From Pseudomonas sp. GR 6-02 (GTDB lineage: Bacteria; Pseudomonadota; Gammaproteobacteria; Pseudomonadales; Pseudomonadaceae), in contig NZ_CP011567.1 in assembly GCF_001655615.1 (NCBI RefSeq), forward strand, positions 2,985,001-3,049,000: a stretch of 64,000 nt of DNA, in the 5' to 3' direction. Shown here piece after piece: positions 45,795-54,703 of the stretch; within the stretch, counting starts at the first letter, position 1, and every line of letters begins with the position of its first letter. The notes under the pieces were generated by a model. The model was not told the DNA's origin and ran no database searches. It saw only the letters and a program-made list of their open reading frames with translations. A program made the translations under genes and the position numbers.

Positions 45795-47033
45795 TTACTT
45801 CGATCCTCCACCGATCTGCCAGACGTAGGGCGGTTCGGTGCCGTTGATTTCCCAGTCGCCGATGATGCGTTCCTTGTAGATCAGCGGGTTGTGCGAGGCC
45901 GCGGTGCGAGCGTTGCGCCAGTGACGATCGAGGGCTTTGCCGGTGCTGGTGGCCGAGGCGCTGAGGGCGTTGAACAGGTCGCTGGTGGCGCGTAGCACCA
46001 GGTCGGCGATCACCACTTGGGCCTGGGCGGATTCCAGTTCGGCGGCGATGTTGGCATCGCGTTCGGCTTCGTCGTTATGGGCGAAGCGGCTTTCGTAGGC
46101 CACCTGCAAGGCAGCCGCGGCGCGCAGGGTGGTGGCGTGTGCGGCATAGACCTGCGCTGAAGCCTTGCCCACCACTTGCTGCACCTGGACATCCTGGCTG
46201 ACGTGGCTGGCGTTGCCGGTGCTGAAGATGCGCGTGCGCTTGCGTACTTCTTCCGTGATGTCGCGCACCGCGGCACGGCCGGCACCGGTCTGGACCGCCA
46301 ACAGCACCAGTTGATAGAAGGCCGTCTGGTATTTGAAGCGGGTGGTGAAGTCCAGCAGGTTTTCGGGCTCCACCACGGCGTTCTCGAATACCGAGGTGCC
46401 GCTGCCGGTGGTGCGCTGACCAAAGCCATCCCAGTCGTCGCTCTGCACAATACCCGGTTGCTGCACGCGAACGGCGGCAATCACATCGGCGCCGTTGTCA
46501 TCGCGCTGGGCATAGAGGTCGATCCAGTCGGCGAAGATACTGCCGGTGCTGTAGTACTTGGTGCCGTTGACCACCCATTGTTCACCCAGACGCGAGACAC
46601 GGGTGCCAACCTGGCCGATCTTGATGCTGCCGACTTCGGTCCAGGCGTTGCCCACCAGATCGCCGTCGACAAAACGCTTGAACCAGGTGTCCTGGGGCGC
46701 ATCGGCATGGGCGTTGAGGCGGTCTTCGACAAAGGCAAAGTGACCGCGCAACGCCTGCGGCAGATTGGAATCGGCTTCGGCCAGTTCGATCAGCAACTCA
46801 AACAACTGGGGCAGGGAAGCGCCGGCGCCACCGTACTGCACCGGCACGCGCACGGCGCCAAAGCCGGCTTCCTTCAGCCACTTCACTTGTTCAAAGGGCA
46901 GGCTGCGAGTTTGCTCGCGCTCCAGTGCGCCGGCGGCGATGCGTGCAAAGATCGGCCGGAAGCGCTCGGCCAGGGCCTGGTAGTCGGTACCGCTGGAGAG
47001 GGGGTGTGGCAGGTGCTGTTGCTGGACAGTCAT
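45795..47033 (-). CDS. SfnB/MsuC/DszC-like flavin-dependent monooxygenase
   Basis: A 412-residue acyl-CoA-dehydrogenase-fold protein: FRPIFARIAAGALEREQTRSLPFEQVKWLKEAGFGAVRVPVQYGGAGASLPQ is abbreviated here to its key parts (LPFEQVKWLKEAGF, VPVQYGGAG). WTEVGSIKIGQVGTRVSR is the flavin-contact region, and the C-terminus has GKALDRHWRNARTAASHNP. Such proteins use reduced FMN and oxygen on organosulfur compounds; MsuC oxidises methanesulfinate to methanesulfonate. I start at the ATG at 47033, with AAGGAG eight bases upstream. A sigma-54 promoter lies at 47100-47115. Confidence 0.82.
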   Translation of the reverse strand: MTVQQQHLPHPLSSGTDYQALAERFRPIFARIAAGALEREQTRSLPFEQVKWLKEAGFGAVRVPVQYGGAGASLPQLFELLIELAEADSNLPQALRGHFAFVEDRLNAHADAPQDTWFKRFVDGDLVGNAWTEVGSIKIGQVGTRVSRLGEQWVVNGTKYYSTGSIFADWIDLYAQRDDNGADVIAAVRVQQPGIVQSDDWDGFGQRTTGSGTSVFENAVVEPENLLDFTTRFKYQTAFYQLVLLAVQTGAGRAAVRDITEEVRKRTRIFSTGNASHVSQDVQVQQVVGKASAQVYAAHATTLRAAAALQVAYESRFAHNDEAERDANIAAELESAQAQVVIADLVLRATSDLFNALSASATSTGKALDRHWRNARTAASHNPLIYKERIIGDWEINGTEPPYVWQIGGGSK

Positions 47034-47099
47034 GGTGCAGCTCCTTATGGAAGGCAAGAGAAGCAACAGTGCAGTCGATCTGTTGCGTACTACTGCCAG

Positions 47100-47115
47100 T
47101 GCACAGGTCGTGCCT
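47100..47115 (-). promoter_or_regulatory. Sigma-54 promoter for the leftward monooxygenase gene
   Basis: On the minus strand AGGCACGACCTGTGCA matches TGGCACG-N4-TTGCA with the invariant GG and GC ten bases apart. It lies about 67 bases upstream of the leftward ATG at 47033. Confidence 0.75.
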
Positions 47116-47255
47116 GGCACTGCAAAAGCCGTTTAATCGGGCGCGCAGGGCTGTTCGCCAGGGTGGTTGCTGTCGTCTGCCGGGCAACTTGCTGAAGCGC
47201 TGACTGCCCGGCAACAGCGGCCTGGGCGCGCTGCACGGCATGGGCAGAGAGGCAG

Positions 47256-47273
47256 CTGTTGTGAGCGCAACAG
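47256..47273. promoter_or_regulatory. Putative SfnR activator site
   Basis: CTGTTG-TGAGCG-CAACAG is a perfect six-base inverted repeat with a six-base spacer. The same CTGTTG-N6-CAACAG arrangement occurs at 58737-58754. It sits between two divergent sigma-54 promoters, about 90 bases upstream of the rightward one, as expected for an enhancer-binding protein. Further CAACAG half-sites lie at 47071, 47211 and 47281 (approximate). Confidence 0.65.
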
Positions 47274-47358
47274 TTGATCAACAGCCTGCCCGGTGGACGA
47301 CACTGCGGCGTTTTGCGAAAAACTTTATAACTTGTTGATTTATATTGAATTATAGAGG

Positions 47359-47374
47359 TGGCACGGTTGCTGCT
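47359..47374 (+). promoter_or_regulatory. Sigma-54 promoter for the sfnG-liv operon
   Basis: TGGCACGGTTGCTGCT differs from the -24/-12 consensus TGGCACG-N4-TTGCW at one position, with GG and GC ten bases apart. It lies 52 bases upstream of the FMN-reductase ATG. Confidence 0.85.
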
Positions 47375-47425
47375 CTAGTCCTTGTGCAGGTGCCGCGGTG
47401 GCCTCTGCCACCATGAGGACGGGCA

Positions 47426-47989
47426 ATGAGCAACACACTGAAAGTGGTCGCGGTATCCGGGAGCGTGCAGCGGCCTACGCGCACCCTGGTGCTGCTCAAG
47501 GCTCTGGTCGCCGGTCTTGCGCAACAGCTGCCGATCGCGCTGCACCTGATCGAGTTGTCCGAGGTCGGCCCGCAGTTTGCCGGGGTGCTGTGCCGTGAAG
47601 ACTTGCCCGCTGCGGTAGAGGCCGATCTGCAGGCCATTGAAACGGCCGACCTGCTGATTGCTGCCAGCCCGGTGTACCGCGCCTCGTACACCGGACTGTT
47701 CAAGCACCTGTTCGATTTCGTCCATCACCAGGCGTTGAACAACGTGCCGGTGTTACTGGCCGCCACCGGTGGCTCGGACCGCCACGCCCTGATCATTGAT
47801 CACCAGTTGCGCCCGCTGTTTGGTTTCTTCCAGGCCCTGAGCTTGCCCATCGGTGTGTATGCCGCCGAAGCCGATTTCACCGACTACCAGATCACCAGTC
47901 CGCAGTTGCTCGAACGCATCGAGCGCGCTGTCGAGTCGGCGGTCCTGAGCCTCAATCCGAAAGTTCACCGGGATGCCAGCGCTGCCTGA
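47426..47989 (+). CDS. NADPH-dependent FMN reductase (MsuE-like)
   Basis: A 187-residue flavodoxin-fold reductase: LKVVAVSGSVQRPTRTLVLLKALV (FMN phosphate loop region), TADLLIAASPVYRASYTGLFKHLFDFV and PVLLAATGGSDRHALIIDHQLRPLFGFF. It supplies FMNH2 to two-component monooxygenases, here most directly SfnG encoded next. A paralogue at 57795-58358 serves the second module. It is the first gene of the eight-gene rightward operon. Confidence 0.87.
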   Translation: MSNTLKVVAVSGSVQRPTRTLVLLKALVAGLAQQLPIALHLIELSEVGPQFAGVLCREDLPAAVEADLQAIETADLLIAASPVYRASYTGLFKHLFDFVHHQALNNVPVLLAATGGSDRHALIIDHQLRPLFGFFQALSLPIGVYAAEADFTDYQITSPQLLERIERAVESAVLSLNPKVHRDASAA

Positions 47990-48035
47990 CGTCCCGGGTC
48001 AACCCTCATTTCAACGAGTCAATGGAGTACGTACA

Positions 48036-49136
48036 ATGAGCCAGGACAACATCAAGTTTGCCTATTGGGTTCCCAACGTCAGCGGTGGCCTTGTGGTCAG
48101 CAAGATCGAACAGCGCACCAGCTGGGACATCGATTACAACCGCAAGCTGGCGCAAATCGCCGAAAAGGCCGGCTTCGAATACGCCTTGTCACAGATCCGC
48201 TTTACCGCCGGTTATGGCGCCGAAAACCAGCACGAGTCGGTGACCATAAGCCACGCGCTGTTGGCCGCCACCGAGAAGCTCAAGGTGATCGCCGCCATCC
48301 TGCCTGGGCCCTGGAGTCCGGTACTGGCGGCCAAACAGCTGGCCACCATCGACCAGTTCACCAACGGTCGGGTCGCGGTGAATATCGTGTCGGGTTGGTT
48401 CAAGGGCGAGTTCCGGGCCATTGGCGAGCCGTGGCTGGACCACGATGAGCGCTATCGTCGCTCGGAAGAATTCATCCAGGCGCTCAAGGGCATTTGGACC
48501 CAGGACAACTTCAGTTTTCATGGCGATTTCTACCGCTTCCATGACTACACCCTCAAACCCAAGCCACTGCAGCAACCGCACCCGGAAATCTTCCAGGGTG
48601 GCAGCTCGCGCGCGGCGCGGGACATGGCTTCGCGGGTTTCCGATTGGTACTTCACCAACGGCAACAGCGTCGAAGGCATCAAGGCCCAGGTCGACGACAT
48701 TCGGGCCAAGGCCGCGATCAATGGCCACTCAGTGAAAGTTGGGGTGAACGCCTTTGTCATTGCCCGCAAAACCGAGGCTGAAGCCCGAGCGGTATTGCAG
48801 GAAATTATCGCCAAGGCCGATCCGGAGGCCGTCAACGGTTTCGGCAGCGAGGCGAAGAACGCCGGCGCCTCCAGCCCTGAAGGCGAAGGCAACTGGGCCA
48901 AGTCCACCTTCGAAGACCTGGTGCAGTACAACGATGGCTTCAAGACCAACCTGATCGGTACGCCGCAGCAGATTGCCGAACGCATCGTCGCCCTCAAGGC
49001 GGTGGGCGTGGACCTGGTGCTCACTGGCTTCCTGCACTTTCATGAAGAAGTGGAGTACTTCGGCCGCAAGGTGTTGCCGTTGGTGCGTGAGCTGGAGCGC
49101 GAGGCGGTCGCGGCCAAGGCTGCGGCGCTCGCCTAA
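48036..49136 (+). CDS. sfnG: FMNH2-dependent dimethylsulfone monooxygenase SfnG
   Basis: A 366-residue luciferase-like monooxygenase. KFAYWVPNVSGGLVVSKIEQRT at the N-terminus, IAAILPGPWSPVLAAKQLATIDQ, IVSGWFKGEFRAIGEPWLDHDERYRRSEEF and LTGFLHFHEEVEYFG are the SfnG signatures. The enzyme cleaves dimethylsulfone to methanesulfinate and formaldehyde using FMNH2 and oxygen. I start at the ATG at 48036, giving the usual MSQ...KFAYWVPN start. Sigma-54 control through the upstream promoter is predicted. Confidence 0.9.
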   Translation: MSQDNIKFAYWVPNVSGGLVVSKIEQRTSWDIDYNRKLAQIAEKAGFEYALSQIRFTAGYGAENQHESVTISHALLAATEKLKVIAAILPGPWSPVLAAKQLATIDQFTNGRVAVNIVSGWFKGEFRAIGEPWLDHDERYRRSEEFIQALKGIWTQDNFSFHGDFYRFHDYTLKPKPLQQPHPEIFQGGSSRAARDMASRVSDWYFTNGNSVEGIKAQVDDIRAKAAINGHSVKVGVNAFVIARKTEAEARAVLQEIIAKADPEAVNGFGSEAKNAGASSPEGEGNWAKSTFEDLVQYNDGFKTNLIGTPQQIAERIVALKAVGVDLVLTGFLHFHEEVEYFGRKVLPLVRELEREAVAAKAAALA

Positions 49137-49151
49137 AGGACGGGAAAGGTC

Positions 49152-50306
49152 ATGGCGACATTCACTGATAACACGCAATCCGACACCTTGCCGCAGTGGC
49201 TGCAACAGCAGGCACGTCAGCAAGGGACGGGCATTGCCCTGCGACATAAGCGCCTGGGGGTGTGGCAGGTGCGAACCTGGCGCCAACTGGCCGCTGAGGT
49301 TGAACACCTGGCAATGGCCTTGCAGGTGCGTGGTTTTGTGCCTGGCGCGAGCTTGGTGATTGTCAGCCGCCCGCGGCCGGAGGCGTTGATTGCTGTACTG
49401 GCGGCACAGTGGTTGGGCGGGGTGGCCGCGCTGTTGGATCCGCTGGAGGCAGCGGCTGCACAGGTGCCGCTGTTGCGTGAGCTGCACAGTGAATGGGTGT
49501 TCGCCGAAGGCCATGAGGAGATTCAGCGCCTGCGCGCCGCCGGACTGGCGCCCAGGCTGCTGATTTACGCCGACGGCCGCGGCATGGCTGAGGTGAGTCA
49601 GACCGGTGACACCCTGGCGTTCGCACAACTGCTGCTGGGCAGCGATCACCGGCTGGAACCCGAGGCCCGAGCCGAGCGCACAGCTTTTACCTTCTACCGT
49701 TTGGGTGCGGGGCAGCGCATCGAGCAGCAGCGCATTAGCCACGCCGAGTTGCTAAAGGAAGGCCGGCGCCTGGTGCACAGCGAGCAGCTGGGGCGGCAGG
49801 AAGAAGCCCTGGCGGCGCGAGCGTTTGCCGCGGGTAGTCAAGCGCGTTACTTGCTGGCGCCTTGGTTGATTGCCGGCTTTCGACTGAATTTTCCGGAGAA
49901 CCTGGCGACTCGCGACCAGGACCGTCGCGAGTTGGGCCCGACGCTGGTGGCCGGCACCCGGGAAACCTACGAGCGCCTGCATGCCCAGGTCCTGGCCCGC
50001 TTGCCGGAGCCAGGCAGCTGGCGTCGGCGTCTGGTGGACTGGGCGCTGGTGGCGCACCCCGGTGCGCTGCAACGGCATCTGGGGTACTGGCTGATCCGCC
50101 GGCCGTTGCGCGACATCCTCGGCTTTTCCCGCACCCGCGCGCCGTTGGTGGTGGGCGAGGCGCTGGCGCCACACACCCAGGCGTTTTTCCAGGCCTTGGC
50201 GATTGAAGTACGCACCTGGCCTGACCCGGCACAGTGGCACCGGCCCGCGCGCTGGCCAGCCCCGTTGGTCAACGGCTGGATCGAAGACAGCACGCAACCG
50301 GCCTGA
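49152..50306 (+). CDS. Truncated AMP-binding (acyl-CoA-synthetase-like) protein, likely non-catalytic
   Basis: A 384-residue protein that follows the N-terminal half of long-chain acyl-CoA synthetases: LPQWLQQQARQQGTGIALRHKRLGVWQVRTW in outline, PRPEALIAVLAAQWLGGVAALLDPL, and later a LVDWALVA...LGFSRTRAPLVVGEALAP stretch. The ATP-binding P-loop (normally TSGTTGxPKG) is replaced by RLGAGQRIEQQ. The protein ends before the YGLTE motif and lacks the whole C-terminal domain. Full-length AMP-binding proteins often accompany Liv-type transporter operons; this one seems reduced to a binding or structural role. It follows sfnG by 15 bases and precedes livG by 14, so it is kept within the operon. Confidence 0.7.
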   Translation: MATFTDNTQSDTLPQWLQQQARQQGTGIALRHKRLGVWQVRTWRQLAAEVEHLAMALQVRGFVPGASLVIVSRPRPEALIAVLAAQWLGGVAALLDPLEAAAAQVPLLRELHSEWVFAEGHEEIQRLRAAGLAPRLLIYADGRGMAEVSQTGDTLAFAQLLLGSDHRLEPEARAERTAFTFYRLGAGQRIEQQRISHAELLKEGRRLVHSEQLGRQEEALAARAFAAGSQARYLLAPWLIAGFRLNFPENLATRDQDRRELGPTLVAGTRETYERLHAQVLARLPEPGSWRRRLVDWALVAHPGALQRHLGYWLIRRPLRDILGFSRTRAPLVVGEALAPHTQAFFQALAIEVRTWPDPAQWHRPARWPAPLVNGWIEDSTQPA

Positions 50307-50320
50307 CAAGGACATGACTC

Positions 50321-51112
50321 ATGGCACAGACACAGGCGACAAAGGTTGAACATCTGCTGGAGCTGGAAAATATTGGCTTGTCGTTCAAGGGCGTCAAGGC
50401 GGTGACCGACATCAGCTTTGCCGTGGCCGCCGGCGAGATTTGCGCCTTGATCGGCCCCAATGGCGCGGGTAAAAGCTCACTGCTGAATGTGATCAACGGC
50501 GTGTACCAGGCCCAGCAGGGGCGCATTCGCTTTGCCGGAGAAGGGCGCCGGCGCATGAGCCCGCATGATGCGGCGGTGCGCGGCATTGCCCGCACCTTTC
50601 AGAACATCGCCTTGTTCAAAGGCATGAGTGTGCTCGACAACGTGCTCACCGGACGCACCCTCAAGCGTCGCAGCAGCTGGATCGAGCAGGCTCTGCGCAT
50701 CGGCCGCGCCGCTGGCGAGGACGACCGCCAACGTGAGGCCGCCGAGCGGATAATCGACTTTCTGCACATCCAGCCCTGGCGCGACACCCTTGTCGGCAAG
50801 CTGCCCTATGGCTTGCAGAAACGGGTGGAACTCGCCCGTGCCCTGGCCGCCGAACCGCGTTTGCTGTTGCTGGACGAACCGATGGCCGGGATGAACGCCG
50901 AAGAGAAGCAGCAGATGAGCCGCTTCATCGTCGACATCAACCGTGAGTTGGGCACTACGGTGGTGTTGATCGAGCACGACATCGGCGTGGTCATGGGCAT
51001 TTGCGATCACGTGGTGGTGCTCGACTACGGCCGCAAGATCGGCGACGGCCCACCCGAAGAAGTGCGACAAAACCCCGAGGTGATCGCCGCCTACCTCGGC
51101 ATGCGCCACTAA
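50321..51112 (+). CDS. Branched-chain-amino-acid-type ABC transporter ATPase (LivG-like)
   Basis: A 263-residue ATPase: Walker A GPNGAGKSSLLNVING, signature LPYGLQKRVELARAL, Walker B LLLLDEPMAGMN, and H-loop VVLIEHDIGVVM. The C-terminal PEEVRQNPEVIAAYLG is typical of LivG. Together with the two permeases, binding protein and LivF-like ATPase it makes a complete HAAT importer. The substrate is unknown, but position in a sigma-54/SfnR-type operon suggests a sulfur compound. Confidence 0.88.
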   Translation: MAQTQATKVEHLLELENIGLSFKGVKAVTDISFAVAAGEICALIGPNGAGKSSLLNVINGVYQAQQGRIRFAGEGRRRMSPHDAAVRGIARTFQNIALFKGMSVLDNVLTGRTLKRRSSWIEQALRIGRAAGEDDRQREAAERIIDFLHIQPWRDTLVGKLPYGLQKRVELARALAAEPRLLLLDEPMAGMNAEEKQQMSRFIVDINRELGTTVVLIEHDIGVVMGICDHVVVLDYGRKIGDGPPEEVRQNPEVIAAYLGMRH

Positions 51113-51188
51113 CCCCTTGGTCGATAGCGCCGCCAGCCGCCAGCCGCCTGGTGGCCAGGAACCCTTTGCCCGCAAAACAGGAAGGCCC

Positions 51189-52070
51189 ATGGAATTTTTC
51201 TTAGAGGTGTTGATCGGTGGGCTGCTGGCCGGGGTGATGTACGCCCTGGTGGCCATCGGTTTTGTCCTGATCTACAAGGCCTCCGGCGTCTTCAACTTCG
51301 CCCAGGGGGCGATGGTGCTGTTTTCGGCGCTGACCTTTGTCAGCCTCTTGGAGCGCGGGGTGCCGTTCTGGCTGGCGTTTGTCATTAGCCTGGCGGCGAT
51401 GGTGCTGCTGGCGTTGGCGGTGGAGCGGGTGGTATTGCGTCCGCTGGTCAACCGCTCGCCAATCACCTTGTTCATGGCCACCCTCGGCTTGTCCTACGTG
51501 ATCGAAGGGGGCGCCCAGGCGCTGTGGGGCGCCCAGGTGCATGGCCTGGAACTGGGCATCAGTGACGAGCCACTGGAACTGGGCGGCATGCTGTTGTCGC
51601 AGTTCGACATTTTTGCCGCCGTGACCGCTGCGCTGCTGGTGTTGGCGCTGTCGCTGCTGTTCAACAAGACCCGTATCGGTTTGTCGTTGCGTGCCGTGGC
51701 CGATGACCCGCTGGCGGCGTTGGCCATGGGCATCCGCCTCCAACGGGTGTGGGTGCTGGTGTGGGCGGTGGCCGGGTTTGTCGGTCTGGTGGCCGGCCTG
51801 CTCTGGGGCGCGCGGCTGGGGGTGCAGTTTTCGCTGTCGCTGGTGGTACTCAAGGCATTGCCGGTGCTGATCATCGGCGGTTTTACCTCGATCAGTGGGG
51901 CGATTGTCGGCGGCTTGATCGTCGGCGCCTCGGAGAAGCTGGCCGAGGTGTACCTGGGCCCCGTCATCGGCGGCGGTATCGAGAACTGGTTTCCCTATGT
52001 GCTGGCGTTGCTGTTCCTGCTGGTGCGGCCGGCCGGGCTATTTGGTGACCGCGCGATCGAGCGGGTTTAA
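51189..52070 (+). CDS. Branched-chain-type ABC permease (LivH-like)
   Basis: A 293-residue membrane protein of about eight helices: MEFFLEVLIGGLLAGVMYAL, FVLIYKASGVFNFAQGAMV (LivH hallmark), RSPITLFMATLGLSYVIEG and the cytoplasmic coupling segment LRAVADDPLAALAMGI. I start at the ATG at 51189; the longer frame adds a polar stretch not typical of the family. It pairs with the LivM-like permease encoded 11 bases downstream. Confidence 0.88.
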   Translation: MEFFLEVLIGGLLAGVMYALVAIGFVLIYKASGVFNFAQGAMVLFSALTFVSLLERGVPFWLAFVISLAAMVLLALAVERVVLRPLVNRSPITLFMATLGLSYVIEGGAQALWGAQVHGLELGISDEPLELGGMLLSQFDIFAAVTAALLVLALSLLFNKTRIGLSLRAVADDPLAALAMGIRLQRVWVLVWAVAGFVGLVAGLLWGARLGVQFSLSLVVLKALPVLIIGGFTSISGAIVGGLIVGASEKLAEVYLGPVIGGGIENWFPYVLALLFLLVRPAGLFGDRAIERV

Positions 52071-52081
52071 GGAGAGGCGTG

Positions 52082-53149
52082 ATGTTTTATCAGGAAGCTG
52101 GTCAGTTCAGTACTCGCTATGCCCAGGACCGCCGGGTGTTTCGCCTGCGGCAGGACCGTTACGGCTTGGTTGCCTTGCTGCTGTTGGCCTTTGTAGGTGT
52201 GCCGTATCTGGGTAACGACTATTGGTTCAGCGCCATTCTGATTCCGTTTCTGGTGCTATCACTGGCCGGGCTGGGGCTGAACCTGCTGACCGGCTATGCC
52301 GGGCAGTTGTCGCTGGGCTCGGCGGCCTTCATGGCTGTGGGCGCCTTTGCCACTTACAACGTTGAACTGCGGGTGCCGGGCTCGCCGTTATTGCTCAGCA
52401 TGGCCCTGGGCGGGGGAGTGGCAGCGCTGGTGGCGGTGCTGTTCGGCCTGCCGAGCCTGCGGATCAAGGGCTTCTATCTGCTGGTGTCGACCCTGGCGGC
52501 ACAGTTCTTTGTGACCTGGGCGCTGACCCGCTTCAGCTGGTTCTCCAATAACAGCGCCTCGGGGGTGATTAGTGCACCGCGCCTGGAGATACTCGGGGTG
52601 GATTTGAACTCACCGGTGGGCCGTTATCTGCTGACGTTGGGGGTGGTGGTGGCGTTGTTCTGGCTGGGCAAGAACCTGGTGCGCAGTGAACTGGGACGCA
52701 ACTGGATGGCCGTGCGTGACATGGACACGGCCGCTGCAGTGATGGGCATTGCGTTGCTCAAGACCAAGCTGCTGGCGTTTGCCATCAGCGGCTTCTTTCT
52801 CGGGGTGGCCGGAGCGCTGTGGGCCTTCACTTACCTGGGCACCGTGGAGCCCCACGGTTTCGATCTGAATCGGTCCTTCCAGATCCTGTTCATCATCATT
52901 ATCGGTGGCCTGGGCAGCATCCTCGGCAACTTCCTGGGCGCGGCGTTCATTGTGCTGTTTCCGGTGCTGCTGTCGAACCTGGTGGCCTTGTTGCCGGCGG
53001 GGCTGATCGATGCCGGGCAGATAGAAAACCTGCAGAAGATGGCATTTGGCGCCCTGATCATTGTGTTCCTGGTCAAGGAGCCGGAGGGCCTGGCGCGCCT
53101 CTGGCAGAAGTTCCGCGAGCGCGCTCGGTTGTGGCCCCTGCGCTACTGA
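52082..53149 (+). CDS. Branched-chain-type ABC permease (LivM-like)
   Basis: A 355-residue membrane protein with LVLSLAGLGLNLLTGYAGQLSLGSAAFMAVGAF (LivM hallmark, quoted in parts), LRIKGFYLLVSTLAAQF, and the coupling segment WMAVRDMDTAAAVMGI near residue 215. AGGAG precedes the ATG at 52082; a GTG one codon earlier is possible. The C-terminal tail is basic and cytoplasmic. Confidence 0.88.
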   Translation: MFYQEAGQFSTRYAQDRRVFRLRQDRYGLVALLLLAFVGVPYLGNDYWFSAILIPFLVLSLAGLGLNLLTGYAGQLSLGSAAFMAVGAFATYNVELRVPGSPLLLSMALGGGVAALVAVLFGLPSLRIKGFYLLVSTLAAQFFVTWALTRFSWFSNNSASGVISAPRLEILGVDLNSPVGRYLLTLGVVVALFWLGKNLVRSELGRNWMAVRDMDTAAAVMGIALLKTKLLAFAISGFFLGVAGALWAFTYLGTVEPHGFDLNRSFQILFIIIIGGLGSILGNFLGAAFIVLFPVLLSNLVALLPAGLIDAGQIENLQKMAFGALIIVFLVKEPEGLARLWQKFRERARLWPLRY

Positions 53150-53229
53150 GCAAACCGGCGCAGGCATGGACTGCGCTTCGATCCTCCTGCGGCAAACGTG
53201 CGATTGAATCATTGATAAGGAAAATACCG

Positions 53230-54555
53230 ATGTTGAAACGATCTCTACTCAGTAGCCTCGCCCTGGCCGTCAGCCTGAGCGTTGCCACATTGACTGCGCA
53301 GGCGGATAACGAACAGTACTTCCCGCTGCAGAGCTATCGGGTCGGTCCTTATGCCGCCGGTGGTACCGGGTTTTTTGGTGGTTTTATCGACTACCTCAAG
53401 TACGTCAATGCCAATGGCGGGGTCAACGGCGTCAAGCTGACCTGGAGCGAGTGCGAAACCGAATACGTGGTCGAGAAGGGCGTGGAGTGCTACGAGCGTC
53501 TGAAAAAAGGCCTCAATGGTGCGCCGGCTGCCGCCACTAACCCGCTGTCGGTGGGCATCGCCTATGCCACCCTGGAGCGCTCGACCGCGGACAAACTGCC
53601 TTTGATCACCATCAACCACGGCCGCACTGACTCCACTGACGGCAGCGTTTTCCCCTATGTCTTCCCGTTGCAGCTGAACCCGTACTCCGAAGTCTCGGCG
53701 ATCATCAACTACATCGGCCAGCAGGCCGGGGGGCTGGACCAGCTCAAGGGCAAGAAGATAGTCACCCTGTATCATGGCTCGCCCTACGGCAAGGAAACCA
53801 ATGAGGTGTTGCAGACCCTGGCCGACAAGTACGGGTTCAAGCTGACCCTGCTGGAAGTGCCCCATCCGGGTAACGAACAGCAGTCGCAATGGCTCAACAT
53901 TCGCCGGGAAAAACCCGACTGGGTGATTCTGCGAGGCTGGGGCGTGATGAACCCGGTGGCGTTGAAAACCGCGCAGAAAGTCGGCTTCCCGGCGGATCAC
54001 ATCATCGGCAACATCTGGAGTAACTCCGAGGACGATGCCGCACCGGCCGGTGCCGCCGCCAAAGGCTTTATCGCGATCACCACGCACCCCACGGGCACCG
54101 ATTTCCCGGTCCTGCAAGGCATCCAGCAGCAGGTGGTGGCCAGGGGCAATGGTGACCTGGCCGATCCGAAACGCTTCGGCACCGTGTATTACAACCTCGG
54201 TGTGGTGAACGGCATTCTCAATGTCGAAGCGGTGCGCATTGCCCAGGAGAAATTCGGCAAGCAACCGCTCACCGGCGAGCAGGTGCGCTGGGGCTTCGAG
54301 CACCTCAAACTGGACGATGCCCGCCTCAAGGAGCTGGGTGCACTGGGCTTGGTGCAACCATTGCAGCTGTCGTGCTCGGACCATGAAGGGGGCGGTGCCG
54401 TGCGCTTCCAGCAGTGGGATGGCAGCCAGTGGAAACTGATCAGTGACTGGGTGCAGGCCGACCGTGCCTTGCTCAGGCCGATCATCGAAGCCTCGTCGCA
54501 CCAGTACGCCAAGGAAAAAGGCATCACACCGCGCGATTGCAGCCAGGACAGCTGA
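53230..54555 (+). CDS. Periplasmic binding protein of Liv-type ABC transporter
   Basis: A 441-residue type I periplasmic binding protein with a signal peptide (MLKRSLLSSLALAVSLSVATLTAQA). The mature part begins YFPLQSYRVGPYAAGGTGFFGG, and has FIDYLKYVNANGGVNGVKLTW, ECETEYVVEKGVECYERLKKG and VVNGILNVEAVRIAQEKFGKQPLTG. It is longer than amino-acid LivK (about 345), similar to the binding proteins of aromatic-acid or urea/amide HAAT systems. Two cysteines in ECETEYVVEKGVEC may form a disulfide. The ligand is unknown; regulation suggests a sulfonate, sulfone or related compound. Confidence 0.85.
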   Translation: MLKRSLLSSLALAVSLSVATLTAQADNEQYFPLQSYRVGPYAAGGTGFFGGFIDYLKYVNANGGVNGVKLTWSECETEYVVEKGVECYERLKKGLNGAPAAATNPLSVGIAYATLERSTADKLPLITINHGRTDSTDGSVFPYVFPLQLNPYSEVSAIINYIGQQAGGLDQLKGKKIVTLYHGSPYGKETNEVLQTLADKYGFKLTLLEVPHPGNEQQSQWLNIRREKPDWVILRGWGVMNPVALKTAQKVGFPADHIIGNIWSNSEDDAAPAGAAAKGFIAITTHPTGTDFPVLQGIQQQVVARGNGDLADPKRFGTVYYNLGVVNGILNVEAVRIAQEKFGKQPLTGEQVRWGFEHLKLDDARLKELGALGLVQPLQLSCSDHEGGGAVRFQQWDGSQWKLISDWVQADRALLRPIIEASSHQYAKEKGITPRDCSQDS

Positions 54556-54703
54556 GATGTGAATCGGGTCGGGGAGGCGTCCCCAATGCTTTTCCGTTAA
54601 GGCAATGTCTGCTCAATACACATCCCGTGGCGAGGGAGCAAGTCACTCGCCACAAGTCACTTGTTTCAAGCTTTTATTAATTGAAGAGCATGGGGATAGG
54701 CGT

